Assembly: GCA_964019335.1 (NCBI GenBank)
Contig: OZ025706.1
Location: forward strand, 310,001-374,000
Direction of reading: 5' to 3'
DNA from: Diplonema japonicum
Lineage: Eukaryota > Euglenozoa > Diplonemea > Diplonemida > Diplonemidae
Length of the DNA stretch: 64,000 nt
Position 1 is the stretch's first letter. Each line of letters opens with the position of its first letter. The notes beneath the pieces are model-generated. The model worked only from the letters and a program-made list of their open reading frames with translations, was not told the origin of the DNA and ran no database searches. Both the position numbers and the translations under genes were made by a program. Of this stretch, positions 10,170-20,423 are shown piece after piece.

Positions 10170-12965
10170 TCACGCTGTCAACCAATCAGGCACAAGCCTA
10201 GAAGACCTTCCCAGGGTCTTTGCCTTGACCGTGTCAGGTAGGTACTTTTGAGCAGGTGTTATGCTACCGTCTGCCCGTACCGCGTAAGGATATTTCATCA
10301 AGTGGCAGACCTGGGACGCATCATGTGCAGCGTGCTGGTTCCACGACTGTAGTGATATTTCGTTCACGTACCGAACACACTCGATGCTTTGGGGTTGCAG
10401 GATACAAGAAGGGATCTTGCCCTTGTCCGCTGTTAGGCAAAGATGCTCTGTCCAGAGAGACAGCCTGTAAGCATGAACCACCCCGTGGGGTTTCTTGTTG
10501 GTGGTCCTACTGTGCCCTGGTTGCGACATAGCTACTGCGATTTCAGTGTCACGGTCGCCCGCCATGCTGCGGTCGTTAACATTGCATGAACCGATGATGA
10601 CAATTTCATCGTCAACTAGAAGCATTTTTGAATGAACGTAAATAGGGACCCGCGCGTTTCGTAGAATCTGTGCTTTTCTCGATTTGTCCTGCGGGCGGAG
10701 GGGTTGAACGGGTTTGGCCTCTCCGAGTTTGGTCTGCCCGAGACAGAAAAAGTTCAAATAATCCGTAGGTACCCTTGTAGACTGTGCTTTTTTAAGGGCC
10801 AATCCGATATGATGATACATAGCAGCAACTGTCTGAAACTGCCAATGGATCATTTCCTGTACCGTTTTCGATGAAGGATCGCCTTCTGGGAACAGAGGCA
10901 GTACAACGTAAACCGCGAACGGTTCGCCCCGTCTGATGGCCAGCAAGATCCTTGTGATGATAACGTCAGGGATTCGGTTCCAAGATGTGTTCTTGTTGTT
11001 GCCCTTGAGCCATTTGTCAGACGCGCCCATGAAGAATTGGTTTTCGATGTAGACAAATCGCTGCGCGTTTTCGATGGATTTCACCCATGCTTGATGGCAG
11101 TCGGCTTCGATGCCCTGGACGGTGTTGTCGCTGAACTTATCGATGGAACGAAGAAGTTGAACATCCCAAGCGTCGTGCCCACGCCCGCCTGGGATGTCGT
11201 CCGCTGGTTTTAAAATCCTTGCAGACGTGCCCACATCATACAGGGCGGAATTGTTATTCGCCTGCGTTTTCCATCTGTTCTCGAAATTCTGAACGATGTC
11301 ATGTGCGGCAGGGCCTTCCACTTGACAGTGAACATCTTGCCATGGCTGTCTCGGACCTTCCGGGACACCATGAGAATGAGTTTCAAATGTCGTCATCGTT
11401 TGGTAGCAATCGTCGATGTGTTCACGGTCCAATGTCGCGAATATCTCCTTTCCAGGAGTGTCCCAACGACCCCCTGTTAGGTCCAAACCACCTATAAACG
11501 CAACGACTCGTCGCTTACCCGATCTGTTATTTGAGCCAGCGTCCATCATCGCACCCTTTTGATGATGTGTCAGTGTGAGGTTCGATAGAAGCCCGACACC
11601 GTTTCTGAGTACCCCAACGCATGTTACAGATGTGTTTTTGAAGTACGCGATGGTTTGGCTTGATTTTGTACCGGCAACACCGTCGTTTTCAAAGAGACCT
11701 CCTGGGGTACCCGCCGTGCTTGTTGCTTCCTTCCACACCATGATGCAGACGGTGACGCCTTCGTTTGCTTTTTTAATAAGCATTTCACCCAACGTCATAC
11801 TCGTTGATATCTCACCGTACGGTTCGACAGTGATCGGAGCTTCTCGAACAAGCCTTGTGTGAGCATCGACTGACCATCCCATAATGTATATGAATTGCTT
11901 AGCTTGCATAATTCGCTTTGCTATGTCAATCCAGCAGTCCTCTCGTCGGTAAGTTCGCTTCTCGTATAGTGGAACGTGAGACAGGCGTTCACGGTGTCTT
12001 TGGCCTACATGTGCTGACTGGTAGAGGGTGACTTTGTTGGAATGGGTTAGAGGGTACCGCGTTCCTTGGATTTCGTGAATAGTGGTTGATGGGTGAGCAG
12101 GGGGTTTGAGCTGAAGCCAGATGTTCAGTTCGCCGCCAAATTTGCCCGATGCTGTTCGTAAAGGTACCCACCCTGAGAACGGTTTACCCGAAGCTAGTAT
12201 TTCAAGCCCGTTATCGGTAGTCAGAACCGCCTCAGAGACGATTTCGTTAGAACTAACATCTTGATCTTTGACACAGAAATGAAGAACATCGGTATCGGGT
12301 ACCATAACACCCGCTTCTGCGGCCCTGTGGTCCCATATTGGTGAGGATACGTCATCGACGACCTTTGTTCTGGTTATCAATCGACCGGAACCGTCGAACA
12401 TTTCGCAGAAGGGATCGCCTGGTTTCTTCCCGCAGAAGATTGTTGTGTCAGAGTCTGGGAGGTTTCTTGCCGACTCGATGACGATCCTCAGCACACCATG
12501 TATTCTCGCCCCTTCGGGTTTTGGAGGGTATTTCACCCCCGGAAACGGTCTGATTGGGAAGCTTGGTTTTTTTAGTTCCGCGGTAGGCATGTCGATGGAT
12601 CTGGAGTGGTCCTGCCACTCGATTTCGTAAGTTCCTGCTGTTCGTTGTATGATAACGGCAGGCTGCCAACCGTTTTCCCATTTTGCCTCTACCATTTCTC
12701 CTTGTTCGTAGATTGGTAGGACTTTTACCTGTTCTCTCGGGATGTCCTTGGTCACGCTATTGTCGTCCCACGTCAGGTCTACCTCTTCCCCTCTATCGGA
12801 GCACACCACGGCGGGGTACCATTCCTCTCCCCATCGTGCGATTACCACTGTTCCCGGCTTGAGGTAACTGCTGCTTTGGGAGGCTTCTCTTCTTCTAGCG
12901 CGGTTGATGAGGGTCTTGATGTGGTACCGGCGGGAGTCTGAGTCCTTCCCGCAGCATGCTCCCAT
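10170..12965 (-). CDS. C2-domain phospholipase D with N-terminal tandem Tudor-like modules
   Basis: A single exon of 931 residues. It starts MGACCGK, a likely dual acylation site for membrane anchoring. Two Agenet/Tudor-like barrels follow (about 36-85 and 87-132, with ARWGEEWYPAVV and AKWENGWQPAVI), then a C2 domain (about 155-290). The two catalytic HKD motifs are intact: HHQKGAMMD (H468, K470) and VHSKMLLVD (H778, K780). The plant-type PLD hallmark FVYIENQFF lies between them. By family it hydrolyses phosphatidylcholine and related lipids to phosphatidic acid, probably under calcium and lipid control through C2. The order Tudor-Tudor-C2-PLD is not the standard plant or animal architecture. 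The ATG lies 10 nt after an AG in an A-rich leader. Confidence 0.93.
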   Translation of the reverse strand: MGACCGKDSDSRRYHIKTLINRARRREASQSSSYLKPGTVVIARWGEEWYPAVVCSDRGEEVDLTWDDNSVTKDIPREQVKVLPIYEQGEMVEAKWENGWQPAVIIQRTAGTYEIEWQDHSRSIDMPTAELKKPSFPIRPFPGVKYPPKPEGARIHGVLRIVIESARNLPDSDTTIFCGKKPGDPFCEMFDGSGRLITRTKVVDDVSSPIWDHRAAEAGVMVPDTDVLHFCVKDQDVSSNEIVSEAVLTTDNGLEILASGKPFSGWVPLRTASGKFGGELNIWLQLKPPAHPSTTIHEIQGTRYPLTHSNKVTLYQSAHVGQRHRERLSHVPLYEKRTYRREDCWIDIAKRIMQAKQFIYIMGWSVDAHTRLVREAPITVEPYGEISTSMTLGEMLIKKANEGVTVCIMVWKEATSTAGTPGGLFENDGVAGTKSSQTIAYFKNTSVTCVGVLRNGVGLLSNLTLTHHQKGAMMDAGSNNRSGKRRVVAFIGGLDLTGGRWDTPGKEIFATLDREHIDDCYQTMTTFETHSHGVPEGPRQPWQDVHCQVEGPAAHDIVQNFENRWKTQANNNSALYDVGTSARILKPADDIPGGRGHDAWDVQLLRSIDKFSDNTVQGIEADCHQAWVKSIENAQRFVYIENQFFMGASDKWLKGNNKNTSWNRIPDVIITRILLAIRRGEPFAVYVVLPLFPEGDPSSKTVQEMIHWQFQTVAAMYHHIGLALKKAQSTRVPTDYLNFFCLGQTKLGEAKPVQPLRPQDKSRKAQILRNARVPIYVHSKMLLVDDEIVIIGSCNVNDRSMAGDRDTEIAVAMSQPGHSRTTNKKPHGVVHAYRLSLWTEHLCLTADKGKIPSCILQPQSIECVRYVNEISLQSWNQHAAHDASQVCHLMKYPYAVRADGSITPAQKYLPDTVKAKTLGRSSRLVPDWLTA

Positions 12966-13182
12966 GTTTGAAGTCTTTTTTTTTTTTGTCCTTTGGAAGT
13001 ATTTTTTTGTTATTTTGGAAACAAAAAAAAGGGGGGGGGTAAAAAAAAAAGTAACACATCAATCGTATACAATGAAGGAGGGGAGGGGGAAAAGAACAAA
13101 TATTGCGAGAGAATATATAATAAAAAAAAAAATTCGATAAAGTTTCAGTGTGCATGGGGGTGCTCACTGTTCAAGTAGAAAT

Positions 13183-13881
13183 TCACACTAATCGGTCACC
13201 GTTCTGCGGTTGCTGTCTGGTGCCTGCGGTGGCTGTTTGTCGCGATGAGATGGAGGGCATCTGGGCGAGGAACATTACATGGAGTCGTGCTAGGTAAGGG
13301 GCTGTTTGGCTCGAGGAGAAGAGTGGTCTCCTGTAGTAGCCGTGTGCCGTCGGGCCCCCAAGATGTCGAAGGGCATGCACCCTCGACTTAGCTTTGGCAG
13401 GGAAAGCAGTACGCCCCCCTCTCTCTGCACTTTTCTGGATGCGACCCAAGAGATATCGCATTCTATTGGCTTTCTCCGTGAGGAAGTCCTGGTCGTCAAG
13501 CGGGCCTATGAGTGACCGTCTGCTCATAGTCAATCGCTAGCTCCATCGTTGTGATGGAAGTCTTGCTCTTACGTACCATCGCAGGCCTCTCAGCCACTTG
13601 AGGACGCTCTTCAAGTGGAACATCAGGATCAAGCCCGACGCTCCATTCGATTTCAGAAACGCCTCTGTTGGAACATCATGTTGTTTCCCAGTTTTAACCT
13701 CATCCCACGGGTTGCAGGTGAGTAGCCTCGCACTCCTCTCCGCCGCCTTGGCGTCACGCTCTGTCACGACATTCACTAAATACGTCTGGATCATCCTCGC
13801 CTGTTTCTTAGCATCCTCATCCGCTCCCCTCGGAATGATTCCATGCAGGGCTGTAGCTGCGGGCAGGCCATCACGCACCAC
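13183..13881 (-). pseudogene. Degenerate retroelement protein fragment (copy 1)
   Basis: Two minus-strand frames, 13881-13537 and 13533-13183, lie in the same phase, separated by an in-frame TAG. The part near 13185-13385 is homologous to the protein encoded at about 37815-38020. Shared blocks include RPLFSS-QTAPYL, MFLAQMPS and GTR-QPQNGDR, with about two thirds of residues identical, so both descend from one coding sequence. A strong-looking donor (GTACGTAAG) near 13564 and the stop suggest decay. It lies in the spacer between the PLD and MYND genes. A retrotransposon gag or ORF1 origin is inference; no enzyme motif was seen. Confidence 0.55.
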
Positions 13882-13987
13882 TCCCAGCCCCGTACATCAA
13901 AAAAAAAAAAAAAAAAAAAAAAAACTCCCTGATACAATGCCGGGAGGGGGAGGGGGAGGGTGGAGAGAGGAGAAGGAATCCCCCCTC

Positions 13988-14829
13988 TCACCGTACCCGG
14001 GTGACAAAGAACGCATCTTCAGTTCTTATCTACGTATTTTTTTTCTTTTTTTCCCCCCCCTCCCCATCCATACCGGGAACACTCCCTTGCGTTTACCATC
14101 AAACTCGACCAATATCAAAGCACCGCGATATCCGACAACATATCCTACAGCACCGGTCACGGAGCCCACTGCTATGGGGATGCCAAGAGGAAACGAAGGG
14201 GATGGTGGATGCGAAGGGCGTAGGTGATGCGGGGTGATGGCCAGCACCACCCCATTGCGAAGATGGAACTGAATGAGCGCCTTCTGCTCCTGGTAACCAA
14301 CAACAACCCCGGCAAGGCCGTTGAACTCCGATCGTTCCCCTGTGTACCCACAGGCCTCAACAGCGACCCCGATCTCTAGATGGGGGTAGAGGTCGGTGAT
14401 TGCATTCCCGTTCCAACCATAACCGAGCTCTGTCGTCTCCATTGCTGAATATCTAGGAGACTCTCCTTGACGTTGAGGGCAGTCAAATCTGTGTGTTGGC
14501 CATGCGTTGTTCTGGCACGTTTCGTTACAGTAAGCAACACTGTGGCACCCTGTACAAGGGTACAGCAAGCCGTTACCCGCACCGCAGTAACCGCAAGAGC
14601 CTTCTTGGACGGGGGGGGAGTTTGGTTCATATTCCTCGTAGTCTCCTACTGTGGACGGGACCGGTGTCGTGCCTTTTCTTATGAATCGGCTCGGGGTTGG
14701 TATCTTCTTCTTCCATCGACCCCACTGGACCAAGACCTCATTGGGCGTGGAGCTCACCACCACACCCGCTTGCCATGTCCCATTGCCTCTTAACACTTCT
14801 ACCGGATCGCCTTTTCGATATTCGTCCAT
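13988..14829 (-). CDS. MYND zinc-finger protein with repeated SH3/KOW-like modules
   Basis: Exons 14829-14074 and 14029-13988, joined across a 44 nt intron (GTATGG..TAG) that contains G and A runs, give 265 residues ending VFPIRTEDAFFVTRVR. Without the splice the frame runs into poly-Gly and poly-Lys. A central MYND-type zinc finger (about 78-117: CGYCGAG, CTGC, YCNETCQ, HRFDC) has the full Cys/His set and binds partner peptides by family. It is flanked by three similar beta modules with a G-V-V-x-x-x-x-x-x-V-x-x-x pattern (about 5-50, 150-205 and 215-262). An earlier in-frame ATG at 14889 would add MPFCCCS plus poly-Lys; I prefer MDEYRKGDPVEV. The last exon could be extended by another splice. 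Confidence 0.8.
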
Positions 14830-14889
14830 TGCATTTTTTCTCCCACTTTTTTTTTTTTTTTTTTTTTTGGAGCAGCAGCAAAACGGCAA

Positions 14890-15542
14890 AAAAAAAAAAA
14901 AAAAAACAAACTCTAAGGGTACCAGGATGAAAAAAAAAAGGTCAGAAAAAGAGAAAAAAAAAATACTAAATGAACGAAAGAGAGGTTTTTATATCGCGTC
15001 ATTTCTTCTTTTTTTAAATTATTATTATTCCCTCTTTAACTTTTTTTTTCTCTAATCGCTCCAGATTTCGCTGTCCCTCTCCTTTTTTTTTAAAGGACGG
15101 AGGAGGGAGAAGACGGAGGGCTGCTTTATTTTGTTCCTGATCTATTTTTATTCTACTTTTTTTTTAAAAAAAAGAAGAAGAAAAAGAAAGAAAAAAAAAA
15201 CCTCTCTTCTGTGGCAGAGAAGAGACCAAACAAAAAAAAGGGGGTAAAATAAAAACATTAAAGCTTAACATTATAAAATAAAATAAAAAACGGTAATATT
15301 ATGCCCTCTTCTTTTTAAATACCCCCCCAGGCTTTGGCTTAGTACCCCAAGCCCAAGGGGGTCGGGGAGAAAAAAAAAAGTGTATCTATCTCCTGGTTTG
15401 AGGAAAAAGCAAAGCAAGAAAAAAAATAATAAAAAAAAAAAAGGAAATGTCACATAAACTGGCAAGGCGGCCAAAACAAGCTATCAGAAGTACTGTTAGC
15501 AAGATGGGCTCGGGGACTAGTGGTAACTCGTGGGAATATCTG

Positions 15543-15573
<31 letters not shown>

Positions 15574-15574
15574 A
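14890..15574. other. Homopolymer-rich spacer
   Basis: A and T runs with one short inverted motif (CTCTCTTCT...AGAAGAGA near 15200-15225). I see no gene. It spans from the 5' side of the MYND gene to the 3' end of the ubiquitin hydrolase gene. Confidence 0.55.
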
Positions 15575-18500
15575 TCATACCTCCCCGATAGTTTTATCGG
15601 CACAATCACTCCTTTCGAAAAACAATAAATATGCATTTGGGGTGGAAACCTCCTCCGGGCCGATCCTTGTACAGCTTGCATCATTCAAGGACCACCAACA
15701 CCCGTCATGGTTCACATATGTATAGTAATGCCCCGCATTGCACGACCCCATGTGGTTGATGACACTGTAGTGGTTGTACTGTGCCCCAGCGATGCTAAGC
15801 CTCTCCTTGGGGATACCGACATCTGTGGTAATCTTCTCCCCGATGTGGTTGAAGCGCTTGAGCTGGAGCATCAGAAGAGGCGGCCATCTTGCCACCTGAA
15901 GGCTTTTCGTAACAGTGGAAAGTAATTTCGCGTCCGGAAATTTCCACGGACCAGGCGGGGAAGCATCTGTATGGTCGATGGTAATGGTCGCTGGCAAGGC
16001 GATCTCTTCACTGTCGTCTACCGATATCTCAAAACCGCCTTTTACGAAATTTTGCAGACGGTGCCGTATTTTACCACCGGTGGTTTTTGTGTCTTTGGAC
16101 GGGACGAGGCAGTCCCCCATGGCGTTGCTTCTGACAAGGAGGTAGCTTCCCTTGTGGTCAGCCTGCACCACAACGGTGTAGATTTTTGAAGGATCGGGAT
16201 CGGTGGCCTCGGCCCAACCATTTTCCGTTATCTCAACTAATATGAATTTTTCTACGTCCTCGCTTTGCTGCGCCTTGCAGACCTCTTTCAGTATGGTTGC
16301 TGGGCTTGTGTCGTTCTTTTTCGTGAAGACGGAAACCGGTCGAACCACGGCGTGCGTTGCGAACAGAATTTTCCACGCCACAAGGGTGTCCTTGTCCGTG
16401 TGTTTCACACAATTTTCACATGTTTTTATGATTTTTTCAGGGCGGAAGAAACCTTCGAGGCAGTCGTCGAGGGTTGTCTTGAAGCTAGTCTCGACCCTCG
16501 ACGAGGGTGGGGTGATCCTCCCCGCCCATTTGCTTCGGTAGTACTTCAGAATCGTTTTCCGGTTCCACGTAGCGGCCCACACCCCTGGGCCGTACACACC
16601 GCACCCAAAACAGTTCTTCTCCCACCTACATTCCTTACACCTTTCCGCAGTTTCATCGACTTGGTGCAACGTAAAGGGAATCTCACCGTCCAACGGGTAA
16701 TCCGGAACTAAATGTCTGCACTGCCCCCAAACCTTCTCCGCAGCGTACTCAAAATCAAGCGTTTGGAACCCAGTGTAGAACGGCCTGTCGAATACAATAG
16801 CCGACAAGCCTGAGAAGGGTCCGTTGTAGACCTCCTTGATGAAACGGTGTACAATCTTCACACGGTGCACGTCTGTGGAAAAGACGTAAGGAGCCGATCG
16901 TAAAGAGGAGATGGGGGTCTCCAATGACATAGGGAAGAACCCGACTGGGTTGACGACAACGGGGTACGCAATGTCCGTGAGGAGGTCGTTGATCTTCGCG
17001 GTTCGGTTGGCTTCGGTTTCGACGCTTTGGAGGGCGGAGGCGGGGTCCCCCGTGTACAGAATATAAGAGAACTTCACAGTAGGGCTAGCGGGTAACGGGA
17101 CGTGGATCCCGGAGAACGGTTCGAACGAGCGGGTCGTGTGCGCGCAGGTGTCGCACGACATCTTCGACTTGAAAACCCCCGAGAAGAGGTGTGTTAGAAC
17201 AGAGTTGGTTGTTTTTACGTGGTCCTTCCATACGAGGTTTTCGGCATCGGCGTCTGACAAATCTTCCAAAGCAGCATGGGGTTTGTGCTTTCCGGGAACC
17301 TCTCTGTTGGTCCGGTCGATGTCCTTTCCCAACCCGTCTAAAAGCGATTCTAAAAATTCATGTGCGTCGTGCTGCACGCCTTCAGTGAACTGCGGCGACG
17401 TCGTCCTCAGCACCCTCCGCAGCTTCTCGCTGTTGACAGGTGTCTTTCCGGGCGACCCGCACCACAGTTCTTGAAAAATGTCCGACAACGCCAAGGCGAC
17501 CTTCCCCTTGTTCCGCAGATCGTACAGAAAACCTTTGTTCAGAAAATATTCGCGAAGCAGTCTTGTGTGCGACAGACACTGCAGCGACGCGTTCATGTAA
17601 CAGGTGTTGCCCAGGTTCAATAAACCAAGCCGGCCTTCGCAGCCGCGTCCCCGTTGCTCCTTTAACACCCATGTTTTAGGAACGGTGTAGGTTTGGTCTA
17701 TGTATCCCTCTTGTGTGGAGTTGACGGTGATCCGATCTGTCGTGACGCCTGTCACGGTGCAGACGGCCACTGTGTCGCTTCGTGACCCTCCTGGGAGAGG
17801 GGTGTGGATCTCAACCTCGGTACCGATGCGAATGTTCCCAGGGCCCGTTTTCGGGCTCCAAGGTGTCGTGTCGATGGTGACCTCGTAGCTCGGTTCCAAA
17901 CAAGATATGTCGGTCCCGACCTCGTCTACTAGGGAGTCGTCCGGGTACCATAAAGAGACTGTTTTGGGAGAGATGTTTAGGATCTTGCAAAGATCGTTTT
18001 TCAACACGGAGATCGGCATTGTTCTGCTGCGGTACGCGACTATCTTCCTCACCGGCCCTGTCATGGGGACGTACGTGACATGCACCGCGGGGCGCGATAT
18101 TTCCAAAACACCGTTTTCAAGGACTTTTCGAGTGACGCTGTCGCCGCTGCCTTTCCCGTACCAGGCGGTTAGAGTTTTGTATGTGATCTCGTTGACAGGG
18201 ATTACTGTGTCAATACGTGCCTCGAAGGTTTTGGCGTCAGGGGTGACAACTTTTCCAGGGGGTTCCATTTCGTTCCAAAGCTCCCACCAGTTCCGGCCAA
18301 TGAGGTACCACACGGAGCCTGGTTCGGCAGGCTCGCTGTACCCGTCGTGAAGCAACGATTTGATCAGATCTTTCTCGCCTTGTCTTGTAGGCGGACGGTA
18401 TCCGAGCACGGCGCAGATCTCTGTGAAGTTTTCATTCGATGCCACAGCCTGCCCCCATGGTGTTGTAGATGCAAGGGTCTCGCGGTTGTCCCACGCTTGT

Positions 18501-19165
18501 GCAATGTCCGAGACCGACAGCGTACCCGTCTTGCGTTGATCCAGATCGTCAAATGCAGATTCGATATCACCGCCGTCCATATATCTTCCAAGGATTGTTT
18601 TGAGGAAGTTCTTGGAAACAACACGCTCGGGCGATCGTGCTGCGAGAGATTCGTAGATTTCCTCCACAAGCCCGAAAGGAGGCTGCGATACCTCCGGTGG
18701 CTCCAATTTTGCGGTGGATGAGCACAATGTGGCGCACAAATAAGGCAGCCAGGAAAGATGCGGCGATGCAGGGTTCTCAGCTGCCCATGCTAGAAAACCA
18801 CTCTGTGTGGTTGGAAGGTTGATGTATAAAAGCGATTGTGTGTTGTATATGTAGAAAGCAAGCAGGGCCAAGCCTTCGCTGTCAGCTGTTTTTAACGTTG
18901 CTAAGCCGCATATGAGGTCGCTGAAGGTGATGAAACCATCATTGCTCCTGTCGAAGACACGGCACAGCCCGTCGGTGACCTGTCTGGGCATGAACGGCAT
19001 TGCCCTCTTGACAACGAGATGGGCGAACTCCTCGCGTCTCATTTTCCCTTTTGCGCATATTACGTTCCACCCCTGCCGCAGGGTACTGACCTCCGCCTCC
19101 CCGAGGGCGGTTTCGGCTTCTTCATCGGTAAGCTGCAGCACTCCAGTGCTGCTGCTTGCGCCCAT
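15575..19165 (-). CDS. USP32-like ubiquitin carboxyl-terminal hydrolase with EF-hands
   Basis: A single exon of 1196 residues. The start chosen gives MGASSS, an N-myristoylation signal that parallels the MGA start of animal USP32; the in-frame extension upstream is spacer sequence. It has an EF-hand (DRSNDGFITFSD, about 72-83) and a second degenerate one (about 207-218), then a DUSP domain (VWYLIGRNWWELWNEM, about 285-300), a ubiquitin-like segment (about 370-430), an SH3-like insert (about 447-500) and the USP catalytic domain. The Cys box GLLNLGNTCYM carries C522 and the His box GHYYTYV carries H1146, so the enzyme should be active. By family it removes ubiquitin at membranes, with calcium sensing possible. 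The large insert between the boxes is typical of USP4/15/32 relatives. Confidence 0.93.
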   Translation of the reverse strand: MGASSSTGVLQLTDEEAETALGEAEVSTLRQGWNVICAKGKMRREEFAHLVVKRAMPFMPRQVTDGLCRVFDRSNDGFITFSDLICGLATLKTADSEGLALLAFYIYNTQSLLYINLPTTQSGFLAWAAENPASPHLSWLPYLCATLCSSTAKLEPPEVSQPPFGLVEEIYESLAARSPERVVSKNFLKTILGRYMDGGDIESAFDDLDQRKTGTLSVSDIAQAWDNRETLASTTPWGQAVASNENFTEICAVLGYRPPTRQGEKDLIKSLLHDGYSEPAEPGSVWYLIGRNWWELWNEMEPPGKVVTPDAKTFEARIDTVIPVNEITYKTLTAWYGKGSGDSVTRKVLENGVLEISRPAVHVTYVPMTGPVRKIVAYRSRTMPISVLKNDLCKILNISPKTVSLWYPDDSLVDEVGTDISCLEPSYEVTIDTTPWSPKTGPGNIRIGTEVEIHTPLPGGSRSDTVAVCTVTGVTTDRITVNSTQEGYIDQTYTVPKTWVLKEQRGRGCEGRLGLLNLGNTCYMNASLQCLSHTRLLREYFLNKGFLYDLRNKGKVALALSDIFQELWCGSPGKTPVNSEKLRRVLRTTSPQFTEGVQHDAHEFLESLLDGLGKDIDRTNREVPGKHKPHAALEDLSDADAENLVWKDHVKTTNSVLTHLFSGVFKSKMSCDTCAHTTRSFEPFSGIHVPLPASPTVKFSYILYTGDPASALQSVETEANRTAKINDLLTDIAYPVVVNPVGFFPMSLETPISSLRSAPYVFSTDVHRVKIVHRFIKEVYNGPFSGLSAIVFDRPFYTGFQTLDFEYAAEKVWGQCRHLVPDYPLDGEIPFTLHQVDETAERCKECRWEKNCFGCGVYGPGVWAATWNRKTILKYYRSKWAGRITPPSSRVETSFKTTLDDCLEGFFRPEKIIKTCENCVKHTDKDTLVAWKILFATHAVVRPVSVFTKKNDTSPATILKEVCKAQQSEDVEKFILVEITENGWAEATDPDPSKIYTVVVQADHKGSYLLVRSNAMGDCLVPSKDTKTTGGKIRHRLQNFVKGGFEISVDDSEEIALPATITIDHTDASPPGPWKFPDAKLLSTVTKSLQVARWPPLLMLQLKRFNHIGEKITTDVGIPKERLSIAGAQYNHYSVINHMGSCNAGHYYTYVNHDGCWWSLNDASCTRIGPEEVSTPNAYLLFFERSDCADKTIGEV

Positions 19166-19572
19166 ATAATTTCTTTTTTTGGGGGGGGGGAGGTTTTTTT
19201 TCTGCCCTCCCCTTCCCCTCGGCCTCTCCTCCTTGTATATTTTTATATTTTGTCGCGCACAGTAAAAAAAAAAAAAAGAAAAAGAGAAAAAGGAGAAAAA
19301 AAAAGAATACTCCGTGTAAGCCTCCCCCCCCCCCCCCCCCCTCAGTCCCCCTTTTTTTGAAGGGAAAGAAACTATTAAGGAAAAGGAGGAGGGGAGAGAG
19401 AGGAGGGGAAAAAAAAATAATAACTCGATAAGATTTTTTTTTTTAAAAAAAAAAAGTGTGCATGGGGAGGTGCCCACTTGTTTTGAACAATACAAAACAA
19501 AAGGGTCGTGTAAGTGACAATCAAGAAAAAACAAGGGGGGGGGGGGGGGGGGTAATTATAATAATTCTTCTA

Positions 19573-20355
19573 TCAAGCTGCCGTCTTCCGTTTTCGCTCC
19601 ACGAGCTTTTTCTTGTCGAACTCAGGTATTTTCCTGTTGATGACGAACGACACAACTAACATGAACACCGCATCCATAACCTTGAAACTCACAGCCTGCC
19701 ACTTTGCAGGTACAAGAAGGAAAACAGGAATGTCAGCCGGGATGCTTAAGACACACGCAGCACCGTATAGAATGGGGAAATCGGAAATAAATCTGTGCTT
19801 TATGTGCTTGGCAGTGGGTTCCTGCAAAGCGGCATTCGCGGTAATGGAGACGGAGGACACCACACCACCATACACAATTGTGTCCCATAATATCTTGCGA
19901 GTCATTTGATGAGCTGTCAGGTGGCCAACATGTCCAGGCACGATAAGAGGCAAAAGGACATAGTACCATGTGAAGCTTAGTGGGTCGAAGACAAGGCCGG
20001 CTACTGCCATCATTCTGCCGGTTCGCGCTGGTTCGTATTTTTGTGTAGCTTCGATGATTTCGTCGTCGGTAACTTGGTAGCAATCCGTGCCGACTACCAG
20101 GAACGAAGACCCGCCCTCTTTCATCACTATCCCGAGGGTGCCTTTTTCGACGGTTTGCGCTTCACCGTTGTCGTCCAGGACCACTAGTTCCTCAGTCGTT
20201 ACGACCTCTTCGCCCTCTCGCATGCCGCCGCGTTTGTTCTTCCTCTTCTTCCGCTCCTTCGTGTAGATCTCCGCATGCTGTGTCGCAACATCTCCCAGCG
20301 CAGCGATCCCGCTCGCAAGGACCATGTTGAGAATCAGCAACTCGATGAACGGCAT
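19573..20355 (-). CDS. Mpv17/PMP22-family membrane protein with an inserted module
   Basis: A single exon of 260 residues. The N terminus (VLASGIAALGDVATQ) matches the family's first-helix signature, and RMMAVAGLVFDPLSFTWYY matches the R-x-x-G-x-x-x-x-P-x-x-H-x-W-Y region with Thr in place of His. Four hydrophobic segments follow the family pattern. The family sits in mitochondrial inner or peroxisomal membranes and forms or regulates small-solute channels. Residues about 34-108, between helix 1 and helix 2, are an inserted basic stretch (KERKKRKNKRGG) plus a small beta-rich KOW/SH3-like module (KGTLGIVMKEGGSSFLVV). That insertion is unusual for this family. The basic tail ends VERKRKTAA. Confidence 0.72.
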   Translation of the reverse strand: MPFIELLILNMVLASGIAALGDVATQHAEIYTKERKKRKNKRGGMREGEEVVTTEELVVLDDNGEAQTVEKGTLGIVMKEGGSSFLVVGTDCYQVTDDEIIEATQKYEPARTGRMMAVAGLVFDPLSFTWYYVLLPLIVPGHVGHLTAHQMTRKILWDTIVYGGVVSSVSITANAALQEPTAKHIKHRFISDFPILYGAACVLSIPADIPVFLLVPAKWQAVSFKVMDAVFMLVVSFVINRKIPEFDKKKLVERKRKTAA

Positions 20356-20392
20356 TTTTTTTTATATACCCCCCCTTTTTTTTTGAACGGCG

Positions 20393-20421
<29 letters not shown>

Positions 20422-20423
<2 letters not shown>

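Noticed and set aside
12895-13167. Minus open frame upstream of phospholipase D that overlaps its start
   Set aside because: It is in another frame and low complexity. The PLD ATG has a clear acylation motif and leader.
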